Shown: in pieces, positions 34,646-44,071 of the stretch
Layout of the letters: each line of letters begins with the position of its first letter
Numbering within the stretch: the first letter of the stretch is position 1
Origin: Lysinibacillus sp. SGAir0095
GTDB lineage: Bacteria > Bacillota > Bacilli > Bacillales_A > Planococcaceae
Reading direction: 5' to 3'
Assembly (NCBI RefSeq): GCF_005491425.1
Contig: NZ_CP028083.1
Span: forward strand, 1,636,001 to 1,700,000
DNA length: 64,000 nucleotides
The notes under the pieces: model-generated
Databases searched by the model: none
Told to the model about the DNA's origin: nothing
What the model saw: the letters and a program-made list of their open reading frames with translations, nothing else
Translations under genes and position numbers: made by a program

Positions 34646-35215
34646 ATGTCGAAAGTAAATTTAGAAAAAATAGAAGAAGCGGTAAAAATGATTTTAGAAG
34701 CTGTAGGAGAAGATGTAGAGCGCGAGGGGTTACTGGATACACCAAAGCGTGTTTCTAAAATGTATGCAGAAATGTTTAGTGGAATCGATGAAGATCCAAG
34801 GGAATTCTTCAGTACAGTATTCCATGAAAATCACGAAGAGTTAGTATTAGTGAAAGATATCCCGTTTTATTCGATGTGTGAACATCACCTAGTTCCTTTC
34901 TATGGAAAAGCCCATGTAGCCTATTTACCACAGGGCGGGCGTGTAGCAGGGTTAAGTAAATTAGGGAGATGTGTCGAATCGGTAGCACGAAGACCCCAAT
35001 TACAAGAAAGAATTACTTCAACAGTTGCAGATACGATAATGGAAATGCTTGAACCATACGGTGTATATGTGGTTGTTGAAGCTGAGCATATGTGTATGAC
35101 AATGAGAGGACTTAAAAAACCTGGTTCTAAAACAGTTACTTCTGTTGCACGTGGAGTATATGCAGAGGACGATGTTTTAAGAAGAGAAGTAATTTCATTT
35201 ATTCAAATGTCTTAA
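34646..35215 (+). CDS. folE: GTP cyclohydrolase I (FolE/MtrA)
   Basis: A 189-residue enzyme that makes dihydroneopterin triphosphate from GTP, the first step of folate synthesis. The zinc and active-site residues are in [17 protein letters not shown] and in [14 protein letters not shown] 34646 is 7 nt after AGGAGGA; an earlier in-frame ATG at 34592 has no ribosome-binding site and would add 18 atypical residues. As in B. subtilis (mtrAB) it precedes mtrB, but here the gap is about 190 nt and appears to hold a promoter. Confidence 0.95.
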   Translation: MSKVNLEKIEEAVKMILEAVGEDVEREGLLDTPKRVSKMYAEMFSGIDEDPREFFSTVFHENHEELVLVKDIPFYSMCEHHLVPFYGKAHVAYLPQGGRVAGLSKLGRCVESVARRPQLQERITSTVADTIMEMLEPYGVYVVVEAEHMCMTMRGLKKPGSKTVTSVARGVYAEDDVLRREVISFIQMS

Positions 35216-35228
35216 AACTCTAGTTTTA

Positions 35229-35257
35229 TTGTGATATGATGTACAAGTATATATTAT
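35229..35257 (+). promoter_or_regulatory. predicted promoter between folE and mtrB
   Basis: TTGTGA (35229-35234), a 17-nt spacer and TATTAT (35252-35257). It would allow mtrB to be expressed separately from folE. Confidence 0.4.
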
Positions 35258-35269
35258 TAGGCGAAAGAC

Positions 35270-35383
35270 ATGCGATTTCCATTAGGAATTAGTGAGCATG
35301 CTCGTGTAAAATCTTGGCGCACATGTTTTGACTGTGACGGAAGCTTTATCGACAGTTACACTTACGCGGGAAGACGAATTTGA
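35270..35383 (+). other. possible 37-residue leader ORF before mtrB
   Basis: ATG 35270 to TGA 35383 encodes a 37-residue peptide with one Trp and two Cys ([10 protein letters not shown]). It ends 5 nt before the GAGGAG site of mtrB, so its translation could affect mtrB. It has no clear ribosome-binding site and the call is weak. Confidence 0.25.
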
Positions 35384-35402
35384 TTTTGAGGAGACAAATA
35401 AT

Positions 35403-35630
35403 ATGACTCAACCAGACTATATTATCATTGAAGCTCAAGAGGATGGCGTACATGTAATCGGTTTAACACGTGGTACGGATACTAAGTTTCATCATTCTGA
35501 AAAATTAGATACTGGAGAAATAATGATTGCCCAATTTACTGAACATACTTCTGCGATGAAGATACGTGGAAAAGCGAAGATTTTTTCTTCACATGGTGTC
35601 GTTGAAAGTGGTTCAAAAAATAATAAATAA
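35403..35630 (+). CDS. mtrB: trp RNA-binding attenuation protein (TRAP)
   Basis: A 75-residue protein that forms an 11-subunit ring and, with bound tryptophan, wraps G/UAG repeats in trp leader RNAs. The conserved block [20 protein letters not shown] and the following [15 protein letters not shown] match B. subtilis TRAP closely. ATG 35403 is 9 nt after GAGGAG and gives the usual length. Earlier in-frame starts from 35328 on would add 25 residues and are unlikely. The trp operon itself is not in its usual place in this window. Confidence 0.93.
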   Translation: MTQPDYIIIEAQEDGVHVIGLTRGTDTKFHHSEKLDTGEIMIAQFTEHTSAMKIRGKAKIFSSHGVVESGSKNNK

Positions 35631-35756
35631 TAATGCAATAAATGGTCTTAAAAAAGTTATAATACACGATGGTGTATTTCGCTTACATTGGTGAACCAAA
35701 CGAAATAATGCAATGGGAACCACACATTGCACTTTAAGTAGAATGGAGTAATATCT

Positions 35757-36527
35757 ATGGTCGCAACATACATTCAACAATCAATAGAACAGTTAAAAAC
35801 AAATATTTTCATGCATGTTCGTCATAGAACTTTGATTCAATATACTGGATCACCATTGCTCGATGAAAATCAATTGTTTTATTTATTATTACCATTTTTA
35901 AATGGAGAAAAATGGGATGAACAAATTCAAGAAAGCGCTATTACTGTCGGAATTGTTCATGCTTCACTTAGCGAACATGACAAAATAAGTGAAACGAATG
36001 CCACAAGTAAAGAACAGCAGCTTACAGTTCTTTCAGGTGATTATTATAGTGGGCGTTATTATGAAATACTCGCACATTCTGGTAATATCACTTTAATTCG
36101 ACAGCTTTCTGAGGGTATTGTGACAAGGTGTGAACATCAAATTAAGTTATATGAATCAACACAATATACAATTAACGAGTGGTATCAAATTACCTCTGGC
36201 ATACAAACAGAGTTAATCAAACGGTTTTATCAAGTATATCAATTTGAACAATATAGTTCATTTATGCATACGGCATTATTGCTGCTTCAATTGCGAAAGG
36301 AACTTCGAAACCATCAAAATGATAATCCATCTTCTTTATTTTTGAAGATGAAAGAGAGTGTTTCTGGACAAGGGAATTCAATTGTGTCCATAATTCAAAG
36401 TGAAATTGATTCTCTCAATAACTTGCTAAACGAATATCTTCAATCGTCCAGTTATTTAAAAGACGATTTAAAGTTATACATAAAGCAACAAGTTGCGTTT
36501 AATGACAAATTAACGCGAGAAAGGTAA
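35757..36527 (+). CDS. hepS: heptaprenyl diphosphate synthase component I
   Basis: A 256-residue, mostly helical protein that forms the small subunit of heptaprenyl diphosphate synthase. It has no aspartate-rich prenyltransferase motif of its own and works with HepT (37258). Identification rests on order (hepS-menG-hepT), size and features such as [16 protein letters not shown] and [22 protein letters not shown] lies upstream. The 126-nt gap before it has two small perfect hairpins (35661-35678 and about 35701-35725) that have no obvious function. Confidence 0.9.
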   Translation: MVATYIQQSIEQLKTNIFMHVRHRTLIQYTGSPLLDENQLFYLLLPFLNGEKWDEQIQESAITVGIVHASLSEHDKISETNATSKEQQLTVLSGDYYSGRYYEILAHSGNITLIRQLSEGIVTRCEHQIKLYESTQYTINEWYQITSGIQTELIKRFYQVYQFEQYSSFMHTALLLLQLRKELRNHQNDNPSSLFLKMKESVSGQGNSIVSIIQSEIDSLNNLLNEYLQSSSYLKDDLKLYIKQQVAFNDKLTRER

Positions 36528-36534
36528 TGAAAAA

Positions 36535-37239
36535 ATGGCTAAATCGAAAGAAGAACACGTACATGAGGTGTTTGAAAGTATCTCAGGCAACTATGACAAA
36601 ATGAATTCTGTTATTAGCTTTCAATTACATGTTAAGTGGCGTGATGATACCATGAAAAGAATGGCTGTTAAACCCGGCTCTAAATGTTTGGATGTTTGTT
36701 GTGGTACTGCCGATTGGACGGTAGCACTTGCACAGGCAACAGGAGAAACAGGTGTTGTTAAAGGGCTGGATTTCAGTAAGAATATGCTGAAGGTTGGTGC
36801 AAACAAGATAAAAGCATATCCTCAAGTAGAGTTGATTCATGGGAATGCAATGGAGCTTCCATTCGAGGATAATACCTTTGACTATGTAACAATTGGTTTC
36901 GGACTACGAAATGTACCTGACTATCTGCAAGTATTAAAGGAAATGAATCGTGTGTTAAAGCCTGGTGGGATGGCCGTATGTCTTGAGACGTCACAATCTG
37001 AAATCCCTGGCTATAGACAGCTATTCAGATTCTATTTCAAATTTATAATGCCGTTATTCGGCAAGTTGTTTGCTAAAAGTTTTAAAGAATATTCTTGGTT
37101 ACAGGAGTCGGCGAACGATTTCCCAGGAATGAAAAAATTAGCGAAAATGTTCGAAGAAGCGAACTTTGAAAAAGTGACATATAAGGGATATAGCGGTGGG
37201 GCTGCTGCTATGCATATGGGCTTTAAAAAAGAAAACTAG
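36535..37239 (+). CDS. menG: demethylmenaquinone methyltransferase
   Basis: A 234-residue SAM-dependent methyltransferase (UbiE family) for the last step of menaquinone synthesis. The SAM-binding motif [10 protein letters not shown] is near residue 55, followed by [24 protein letters not shown] and [13 protein letters not shown]. It lies between the two subunit genes of the prenyl chain synthase, which provides the other half of menaquinone. Confidence 0.95.
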   Translation: MAKSKEEHVHEVFESISGNYDKMNSVISFQLHVKWRDDTMKRMAVKPGSKCLDVCCGTADWTVALAQATGETGVVKGLDFSKNMLKVGANKIKAYPQVELIHGNAMELPFEDNTFDYVTIGFGLRNVPDYLQVLKEMNRVLKPGGMAVCLETSQSEIPGYRQLFRFYFKFIMPLFGKLFAKSFKEYSWLQESANDFPGMKKLAKMFEEANFEKVTYKGYSGGAAAMHMGFKKEN

Positions 37240-37257
37240 GGGGAGAAGGTTTCGCGC

Positions 37258-38232
37258 GTGGAAAAGATGAAGTTAAAATTACTCTATTCCGATTTGAAAT
37301 CGGATATAGACATCATCGAAAAAGAGTTAGAAACTGCGTTAAACTCATCTTCGCACTTGATAAATGAGGCCTCTCTCCATTTGTTACAGGCTGGCGGTAA
37401 ACGAATTCGCCCTGTTTTTGTATTAATGAGTGCAAAATTTGGGCAATATAATATTGATCAAATTAAAAATATTGCGGTACCGTTAGAGTTAATTCATATG
37501 GCATCACTCGTACATGATGATGTTATTGATGATTCAGATTTGAGAAGGGGTAGACATACTGTCAAAGCACAATGGAACAATCGGGTTGCCATGTACACTG
37601 GTGACTTTATTTTCGCAAGAGCTTTAGAGTATGTGACATCTATCGAAAACGTCAGGGTTCATCAAATTTTAGCGAAAACAATGGTTGAAATTTGTAATGG
37701 CGAAGTTATACAAATTGAAGATAAGTTTCGAAGTCATCAAAATTTAAAAGACTATTTCCGACGAATTAAGCGTAAAACAGCTCTGCTCATAGAGTCAAGC
37801 TGTGAATTAGGGGCTGTTGTTGGTGGGCTTAATGATAAAGAGGTAAGACATCTTAAACGATTTGGTTATTTTGTTGGGATGAGCTATCAAATTGTAGATG
37901 ATATTCTAGATTTTACTGCAACAGATAAAGAGCTAGGTAAACCTGCTGGAAGTGATTTGCTTCAAGGAAATATTACTTTGCCGATTTTATTGTTAAAAGA
38001 TCATCCTACAATCCAAAGTTTTATAGCGAAATCTTCAAGTGGTGAAGTATCAGAAGAGGATCGATTGGAAATGTTAAAGATTGTGCGCAATTCTGATGCC
38101 ATTAAGCAAGCAATCACTTTAAGTAATCAGTATCTAAGAAAAGCGTTAAAGGAAGTTGACGCGTTACCAAGTCATCCTATGAAGAGAAAACTGCGAGATT
38201 TGGCTCTTTTTATTGGAAAACGTAAATTCTAA
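37258..38232 (+). CDS. hepT: heptaprenyl diphosphate synthase component II
   Basis: A 324-residue trans-prenyltransferase subunit that extends farnesyl diphosphate to the C35 chain of MK-7. Both aspartate-rich motifs are present: DDVIDDSD at about residue 87 and DDILDFT at about residue 214; GGKRIRP (residues 45-51) is also conserved. I use GTG 37258 (AGAAGGT 7 nt upstream); ATG 37267 is an alternative. It ends the hepS-menG-hepT operon. Confidence 0.95.
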   Translation: MEKMKLKLLYSDLKSDIDIIEKELETALNSSSHLINEASLHLLQAGGKRIRPVFVLMSAKFGQYNIDQIKNIAVPLELIHMASLVHDDVIDDSDLRRGRHTVKAQWNNRVAMYTGDFIFARALEYVTSIENVRVHQILAKTMVEICNGEVIQIEDKFRSHQNLKDYFRRIKRKTALLIESSCELGAVVGGLNDKEVRHLKRFGYFVGMSYQIVDDILDFTATDKELGKPAGSDLLQGNITLPILLLKDHPTIQSFIAKSSSGEVSEEDRLEMLKIVRNSDAIKQAITLSNQYLRKALKEVDALPSHPMKRKLRDLALFIGKRKF

Positions 38233-38341
38233 GTAAAGTTTTCATGGTTTTCATAGTAAAAGTTGATGTATTTCGCATCTTTTGGTAATATTTATCGGTA
38301 GGTGTAACGCCTTATACAAACTTAAGGAGTGTTTTATAATT

Positions 38342-38758
38342 ATGGCAATTGAAAAAACTTTTTTAATGATTAAACCAGACGGAGTAAAACGTCAAGTAAT
38401 CGGAGACATCGTAGACCGTTTTGAACGTCGCGGATTCGAATTAAAAGGTGCTAAACTTATGGTAGCTTCTCGTGAAGTAGCAGAAGCTCATTACGCAGAA
38501 CATGCGGACAAACCATTCTTTGGTGAATTAGTTGATTTCATCACTTCAGGTCCAGTATTTGCTATGGTATGGGAAGGCGAAAGCGTAATTTCTTTAGCTC
38601 GTATCATGATGGGAGCTACAAAACCATCTGATTCTCAACCAGGGACTATCCGTGGTGACTATGCAGTTACAATTTCTGAGAACGTAATCCACGGTTCGGA
38701 CTCAGCTGAATCAGCAGAACGCGAAATTAGCTTATGGTTCGGCGGAGAATTAGCTTAA
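38342..38758 (+). CDS. ndk: nucleoside diphosphate kinase
   Basis: A 138-residue enzyme that transfers phosphate from NTPs to NDPs through a phosphohistidine. The active-site His117 lies in NVIHGSDS, and the N-terminal block [11 protein letters not shown] is typical. The start is ATG 38342 after TAAGGAGTG; an upstream in-frame start at 38282 would add 20 unrelated residues. Confidence 0.96.
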   Translation: MAIEKTFLMIKPDGVKRQVIGDIVDRFERRGFELKGAKLMVASREVAEAHYAEHADKPFFGELVDFITSGPVFAMVWEGESVISLARIMMGATKPSDSQPGTIRGDYAVTISENVIHGSDSAESAEREISLWFGGELA

Positions 38759-38893
38759 TTCTCTCTTAAAAGATTATATTGAATTTTAAATAACTATTGC
38801 TTTTAGCAATAGTTATTTTTTTTGAAATAATCGGAACTTTTTGGAAACACTAATGGAAAGTATGATATATAATGGACTTTGGAGGTGATAGAA

Positions 38894-39151
38894 TTGGAAG
38901 ACTATGTAATTCTAGTATTGGGAATTGTTTTTATAGGAGCAGCAATTCCAATTACGGCAATTTCAACTAGTTATTTAAGTAAACAATCAAAATTGAAATT
39001 AGAAGTGCTAAAACAAGAAATTGAACTAGAGAAGGTTAGAAAAGAAGGGTATATCATCGAAACTGAAAAACTTCGGTTAGAAATAGAGCAAACAAGACAA
39101 CAATTAGCATTAGATCACCCTGCACAACTTCAGATAGAAACTAAATTCTAA
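38894..39151 (+). CDS. small membrane-anchored coiled-coil protein, unknown
   Basis: An 85-residue protein with one hydrophobic segment (residues ~4-26) and then a continuous charged helix (~33-75, LKLEVLKQEIELEKVRKEGY and on) with heptad spacing typical of a coiled coil. I place the start at TTG 38894, 5 nt after GGAGGTGA. No homologue is recognised. It lies alone between ndk and cheR, where B. subtilis has no gene. An interaction partner at the membrane is likely but unknown. Confidence 0.6.
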   Translation: MEDYVILVLGIVFIGAAIPITAISTSYLSKQSKLKLEVLKQEIELEKVRKEGYIIETEKLRLEIEQTRQQLALDHPAQLQIETKF

Positions 39152-39270
39152 CGATACAAAACTTTTTACACACTTTTTCGCTATTGACTTAGTCGAAATG
39201 ATATATATTTCCCATTTTCTACATTTCCTATATAATGAAAATAGGATAGAACGAGGGGAAAGATTAACAA

Positions 39271-40041
39271 ATGTCAGATTATGAACAATTTATTGCTGGT
39301 ATAAATAAAAAAACAGGTATAAATCTAGCGCTATATAAAGAAGCCCAGATGAAGAGACGTTTAACCTCTTTATATGAAAAAAAGGGCTATCGAAATTTTG
39401 TCGACTTCTTGCATGCACTTGAAAAAGATCGTGATTTAATGAATGAGTTTTTGGATCGAATGACCATAAATGTTTCTGAGTTTTATCGAAACGGGAAACG
39501 GTGGGAAGTTTTACAAAACAAAATATTCCCATTACTTTTACAATCCAATAAACGTTTGAAAATATGGAGTGCAGCATGTTCAACGGGTGAAGAGCCCTAT
39601 ACCATTTCAATGGTATTATCTCACCACTTGCCACTGTCCCAAATTCAAGTTTTAGCAACAGATCTTGATGAAAATGTCATCCAAAAAGCAAAGCTTGGCT
39701 TATATCCGGAACGTTCACTTGCAGAGGTTCCAAATGATTCAAAAACCAAATACTTCATTCAAGAAGGTTCTTTTTACAAAGTAAAAGATGAAATTAAAAG
39801 AACAGTCAGTTATAAGAAGCATAATTTACTAAATGATCACTATGATTCAAATTATGATTTAATCGTTTGTCGTAATGTAATGATTTATTTTACTGAGGAA
39901 GCGAAGGATCAAATCTATCATAGCTTTAGTAAAGCGTTGCGTCCCGGTGGAATTTTGTTTGTTGGTTCCACAGAACAAATCTTTAATCCTGCTCAATACG
40001 GCTTTGAAATCGAAGATACCTTCTTTTATCGAAAGAAATAG
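39271..40041 (+). CDS. cheR: chemotaxis protein methyltransferase CheR
   Basis: A 256-residue SAM-dependent methyltransferase that methylates glutamates on chemoreceptors. An N-terminal helical domain (~1-75) is followed by the catalytic domain with SAACSTGEEPYTISM (~residues 103-117), VLATDLDENVI, CRNVMIYF and RPGGILFVGSTE. GAGGGGAAAG precedes the ATG. Its position between ndk and aroC is that of B. subtilis. Confidence 0.95.
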   Translation: MSDYEQFIAGINKKTGINLALYKEAQMKRRLTSLYEKKGYRNFVDFLHALEKDRDLMNEFLDRMTINVSEFYRNGKRWEVLQNKIFPLLLQSNKRLKIWSAACSTGEEPYTISMVLSHHLPLSQIQVLATDLDENVIQKAKLGLYPERSLAEVPNDSKTKYFIQEGSFYKVKDEIKRTVSYKKHNLLNDHYDSNYDLIVCRNVMIYFTEEAKDQIYHSFSKALRPGGILFVGSTEQIFNPAQYGFEIEDTFFYRKK

Positions 40042-40084
40042 TTTATGTACCAGTACTGTTATTTTCATAATAATCTTTATGCAT

Positions 40085-40115
40085 CGCTTTTCGTATTTAA
40101 CGAAAAGCGTATTTT
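40085..40115 (+). terminator. intrinsic terminator after cheR
   Basis: A perfect 10-bp stem (40085-40094 with 40100-40109) and a T-rich tail. The remaining DNA up to aroC is AT-rich and shows no gene. Confidence 0.85.
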
Positions 40116-40307
40116 ACTATAAAATGACCTTTTCTTAGGGAACTATGAAAAGGTTAAGGGAAAGTTTATGAAAATAGACTATAATAGAATTTCTGAATAT
40201 TCGGTACTATTTTTAAGGGATATTAAAAAAATAGCACTGTTTTTTGTTATATTATATGTTATATTAAAAAATACATACTTTAGCGAGTTGAAGGGAGAAA
40301 GTGTTTT

Positions 40308-41489
40308 ATGCGTTACCTTACAGCAGGAGAGTCTCATGGACCACAATTAACTACTATCATCGAGGGGCTACCATCCTTATTACCAATTACAGCAGAATCT
40401 ATAAATTATGATTTAAAACGACGCCAAGGTGGCCATGGTCGTGGAAGAAGAATGCAAATTGAAACAGATACCGTTGAAATCGTTGGCGGTGTACGTCACG
40501 GAAAAACATTAGGTTCTCCAGTTGCGTTAGTAGTAAAGAATGATGACTGGAAGCATTGGACGAAAATTATGGGGGCAGACCCACTTCCAGAAGATGTAGA
40601 TCCAAACGAAATCAAACGGCAAATTTCACGTCCACGTCCAGGACATGCGGATTTAGTCGGTGGCATGAAATATGGTCATCGAGACTTACGTAACGTATTA
40701 GAACGCTCAAGTGCACGGGAAACAACAGTTCGAGTGGCAGTTGGATCCGTAGCTAAAACTTTATTGAATGAATTAGGGATATCCATCGTATCCCATGTAA
40801 CAGAAATTGCCGGGATTAAAGCTGATACAACAAAAACAGAAGGTAAATCTGCAAAAGAAATTCGCGAAATTGTTGAGCAGGATCCATGCTATTGTGTTGA
40901 CCCGGAAGCATCTAGCCAGATGGTCCAAATGATTGATGATACGAAAAAAGCGGGTGATTCGATAGGTGGTGTTGTAGAAGTAATCGTGGAAGGACTTCCA
41001 GCAGGGATTGGCTCCTATGTACATTACGATCGAAAATTAGATGGCAGACTTGCTCAAGCAATGCTATCCATTAATGCATTCAAAGGTGTTGAATTTGGAA
41101 TCGGGTTTGAGATGGCACGTCGCAAAGGCTCAGAAGTACATGATGAAATTCTTTGGGATGAAGAAAACGGCTATACTCGTGCAACAAATCGTTTGGGTGG
41201 TCTTGAGGGCGGCATGTCTACAGGGATGCCAATTGTAGTACGCGGTGTCATGAAACCTATCCCGACTTTATATAAGCCTCTACAAAGTGTTGACATTGAA
41301 ACAAAAGAGCCATTTAAAGCAAGTGTCGAGCGTTCTGATAGCTGTGCAGTTCCAGCGGCCTCTATCGTTGCGGAGAATGTAATTGCTTGGGAAGTTGCCA
41401 ATGTACTTATTGAGCAATTCCATAGTGATCAACTGCCACAGCTTAAAGCACAAATTGAAGAAATGCGAAAATACTCAAAGGAGTTTTAA
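40308..41489 (+). CDS. aroC: chorismate synthase
   Basis: A 393-residue FMN-dependent enzyme that converts EPSP to chorismate. Signatures are GESHGPQLT near the N-terminus, [15 protein letters not shown] in the middle and [15 protein letters not shown] near the C-terminus. GAAGGGAG lies upstream of the ATG. It starts the six-gene aromatic operon aroC-aroB-aroH-hisC-tyrA-aroA. B. subtilis calls this gene aroF. Confidence 0.97.
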   Translation: MRYLTAGESHGPQLTTIIEGLPSLLPITAESINYDLKRRQGGHGRGRRMQIETDTVEIVGGVRHGKTLGSPVALVVKNDDWKHWTKIMGADPLPEDVDPNEIKRQISRPRPGHADLVGGMKYGHRDLRNVLERSSARETTVRVAVGSVAKTLLNELGISIVSHVTEIAGIKADTTKTEGKSAKEIREIVEQDPCYCVDPEASSQMVQMIDDTKKAGDSIGGVVEVIVEGLPAGIGSYVHYDRKLDGRLAQAMLSINAFKGVEFGIGFEMARRKGSEVHDEILWDEENGYTRATNRLGGLEGGMSTGMPIVVRGVMKPIPTLYKPLQSVDIETKEPFKASVERSDSCAVPAASIVAENVIAWEVANVLIEQFHSDQLPQLKAQIEEMRKYSKEF

Positions 41490-41491
41490 AA

Positions 41492-42583
41492 ATGAGAATT
41501 CCAGTGAACACAGCATCACACCAGTATGAAGTTGTGATTGGGAACAACATTTTAACAAGTGCTATTGAATCCTTACACGAACAATTACCAAAAGTAGATA
41601 GAATCTTCGTGTTTACAGATAAGAACGTATGGGAGGCAGGAGGGGACTATTTTACCGCTAACTTCCCTTATCCATTTGAAGTAAATGTGATGCCCCCAGG
41701 TGAAGAATGTAAAAGCTTTGAAAGCTATAAAGAAGCTCATACGTTTTTAATTGAAAATAAATGCTCCCGAAAATCTCTATTAATAGCCTTTGGTGGGGGA
41801 GCGGTAGGGGATTTATCAGGGTTTGTTGCAGCCACATATATGCGAGGGATTCCATTTATTCAAATTCCTACGACTATACTGGCTCATGACTCTGCTGTCG
41901 GTGGAAAAACTGCTATTAATCATCCTGAAGGAAAAAATCTAATTGGCGCTTTTTATCAACCAGAGGCAGTAATCTATGATATTCATTTTTTAAGCACGTT
42001 AAATGAACGTGAAATCCGCTCTGGCATGGCAGAAGTCATCAAACATGCAATGATTTCGGACGAAGTTTGGTTACAAGAGTTGTTATCGATTCATTCAATA
42101 ACGAACATACCTAGTGTTCAGCTTGCATCCTACTTAAAATCAGGGATTGAGGTAAAGGCGAAAATTGTAGCAGAAGACGAAACTGAGCAATCTGTACGGA
42201 AATACTTAAACTTTGGTCATACGTATGGGCATGCCATAGAAGCAGCAGCGGGATATGGTGGGTTAGCTCATGGGGAAGCAGTTGTAATTGGTATGGTCTA
42301 TGCACTCATTTTAAGTGAACGTCATGGGAAAATCTCCCGTGAATTTACCAAAACATTTTTACAATTTGCTTATAACAATGGATACCCGTTTGATGCAGTA
42401 TCAGAATATTCATTTGAAACATTAGAACCGTTTTTAGTAAAAGACAAAAAGGTTGAATATGGTGCAATGCAATTTGTCTTGCTTCATTCGATTGGGAAGC
42501 CTTTTATCCAAAGTATAGAAGTAGCTGAATGTAGAGAAGTAGATTTAGAGTATCGTGCGTTACTTATGGAGGTTTGTAAATGA
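41492..42583 (+). CDS. aroB: 3-dehydroquinate synthase
   Basis: A 363-residue NAD- and Zn-dependent enzyme of the shikimate pathway. Conserved blocks include FGGGAVGDLSGFVAATYMRG, the nucleotide-site segment TTILAHDSAVGGKTAIN and the metal-binding LNFGHTYGHAIE and HGEAVVIGM. It begins 2 nt after the aroC stop and overlaps aroH by 4 nt. Confidence 0.97.
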   Translation: MRIPVNTASHQYEVVIGNNILTSAIESLHEQLPKVDRIFVFTDKNVWEAGGDYFTANFPYPFEVNVMPPGEECKSFESYKEAHTFLIENKCSRKSLLIAFGGGAVGDLSGFVAATYMRGIPFIQIPTTILAHDSAVGGKTAINHPEGKNLIGAFYQPEAVIYDIHFLSTLNEREIRSGMAEVIKHAMISDEVWLQELLSIHSITNIPSVQLASYLKSGIEVKAKIVAEDETEQSVRKYLNFGHTYGHAIEAAAGYGGLAHGEAVVIGMVYALILSERHGKISREFTKTFLQFAYNNGYPFDAVSEYSFETLEPFLVKDKKVEYGAMQFVLLHSIGKPFIQSIEVAECREVDLEYRALLMEVCK

Positions 42584-42954
42584 TTAGAGGGATAAGAGGA
42601 GCGACAACAGTAACAGAGGATAAACCCGAATTAATTTTAACTGAAACGGAAATTTTGGTGAAAGAAATTGCTAGAGTAAATAATATACAACCGGAAGATA
42701 TTATCTCGGTTTTAATCTCGACAACTACGGACATTCGCTCTGGGTTCCCAGCAAAAGCGGTACGTTCTATTGACGGATGGCAATATGTTCCGACAATGTG
42801 TACACATGAAATGAGTGTTCCAAACGCTCTTCCTTCGTGTATTCGTGTATTACTGCATGTTAATACGGAATTAAGTCAAAAAGACGTACGTCATGTTTAT
42901 TTAAATCAGGCTGTAGTTTTGAGACCAGATTTAGTACAAGAGGCTAACAAGTAA
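42580..42954 (+). CDS. aroH: chorismate mutase, AroH class
   Basis: A 124-residue trimeric chorismate mutase of the B. subtilis AroH type, converting chorismate to prephenate. MIRGIRGATTV at the N-terminus and the RVLLHVNTELSQKDVRHVYL block are diagnostic. It overlaps aroB (ATGA) and is followed after only 16 nt by hisC; in B. subtilis the trpEDCFBA genes lie in exactly this gap. Confidence 0.96.
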   Translation: MIRGIRGATTVTEDKPELILTETEILVKEIARVNNIQPEDIISVLISTTTDIRSGFPAKAVRSIDGWQYVPTMCTHEMSVPNALPSCIRVLLHVNTELSQKDVRHVYLNQAVVLRPDLVQEANK

Positions 42955-42970
42955 GGAGACGACTTCAGTT

Positions 42971-44071
42971 ATGAAATGGAAACAACAAATAAATGAAATG
43001 AAAGCATACCAGCCAGGAAAACCAATGGATGAAGTGAAAAAAGAGTTTGGATTGGAGGAAGTAGTAAAATTAGCTTCAAATGAAAATCCATATGGTTTTT
43101 CACCAAAAGTAAAATCATTTTTAGCTAGTGATTTCTCAAACCATGCAATTTATCCTGACGGCTATGCACAGGACTTGCGTACAGCTGTTGCGAATCATTT
43201 GAATGTTAGAGAATCGCAATTATTATTTGGGAACGGATCAGATGATTTAATAGCTATTTTAACACGTGCATTACTTTACTCTGGCGTCAATACAGTTATG
43301 GCAACGCCATCTTTCTCCCAGTACCGTCATAATGCAGAGATTGAGGGGGCGGAGGTAAGAGAAGTTCCTTTACGTGATGGGAAGCATGATCTAGCTGCTA
43401 TGTTAGAAGCAATCGATGAAAATACTTCAGTTGTATGGGTTTGTAATCCAAATAATCCAACAGGTACGATTGTAGGTGATGAGGAACTTCAAAACTTCCT
43501 TAAAAAAGTACCTGCCGAAGTTTTGGTTGTTTTGGATGAGGCATACTTCGAATATGTAGGTTCTCCAGTTTTTAAGGATACACTTTCATATGTGACTGAA
43601 TATCCAAATGTAATCATTTTGCGTACATTCTCTAAGGCGTATGGTCTTGCATCATTCCGCGTTGGATATGGTATAGCACAAGAGGAAGTAATTGCAAAAT
43701 TAGACCCAGTACGAGCACCTTTTAATAATACTATCTTGAGTCAAAAAGTTGCTGCTGTCGCTTTAGCCGATCAAGCCTTTATCGACGAATGCAAAGAAAA
43801 AAATGAAACCGGTAAAAAGCAATATGTACAGTTTTGTGAAAAGCATGAATTGAAATACTATCCATCCGAAACGAATTTTATTTTATTTGAAGTAAAAGCT
43901 GATAGTGATGTTGTTTTTAAAGAAATGATGAAGCGCGGCTTTATTATTCGAAGTGGAAATGCCTTAGGTGTACCAGGCTACATTCGTGTGACGATTGGGA
44001 CAGAGGAGCAAAATGATAAATTTTTATCATTACTTGAGGAAGTTCTTACGGAACAGGGAGTTTTTGCATGA
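42971..44071 (+). CDS. hisC: histidinol-phosphate / aromatic aminotransferase
   Basis: A 366-residue PLP enzyme of fold type I. Motifs are SNENPYG, NPNNPTGT, the strand VLDEAYFEYV and the PLP-lysine segment TFSKAYGLASFRVG. In B. subtilis the same enzyme serves histidine, tyrosine and phenylalanine synthesis, which fits its place between aroH and tyrA. AAGGAGACGA precedes the ATG; the stop overlaps tyrA. Confidence 0.95.
   Translation: MKWKQQINEMKAYQPGKPMDEVKKEFGLEEVVKLASNENPYGFSPKVKSFLASDFSNHAIYPDGYAQDLRTAVANHLNVRESQLLFGNGSDDLIAILTRALLYSGVNTVMATPSFSQYRHNAEIEGAEVREVPLRDGKHDLAAMLEAIDENTSVVWVCNPNNPTGTIVGDEELQNFLKKVPAEVLVVLDEAYFEYVGSPVFKDTLSYVTEYPNVIILRTFSKAYGLASFRVGYGIAQEEVIAKLDPVRAPFNNTILSQKVAAVALADQAFIDECKEKNETGKKQYVQFCEKHELKYYPSETNFILFEVKADSDVVFKEMMKRGFIIRSGNALGVPGYIRVTIGTEEQNDKFLSLLEEVLTEQGVFA

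Noticed and set aside
40230-40307. TRAP binding site upstream of aroC
   Set aside because: Only about three G/UAG triplets occur near the ribosome-binding site; a working site needs about 9-11 regularly spaced.
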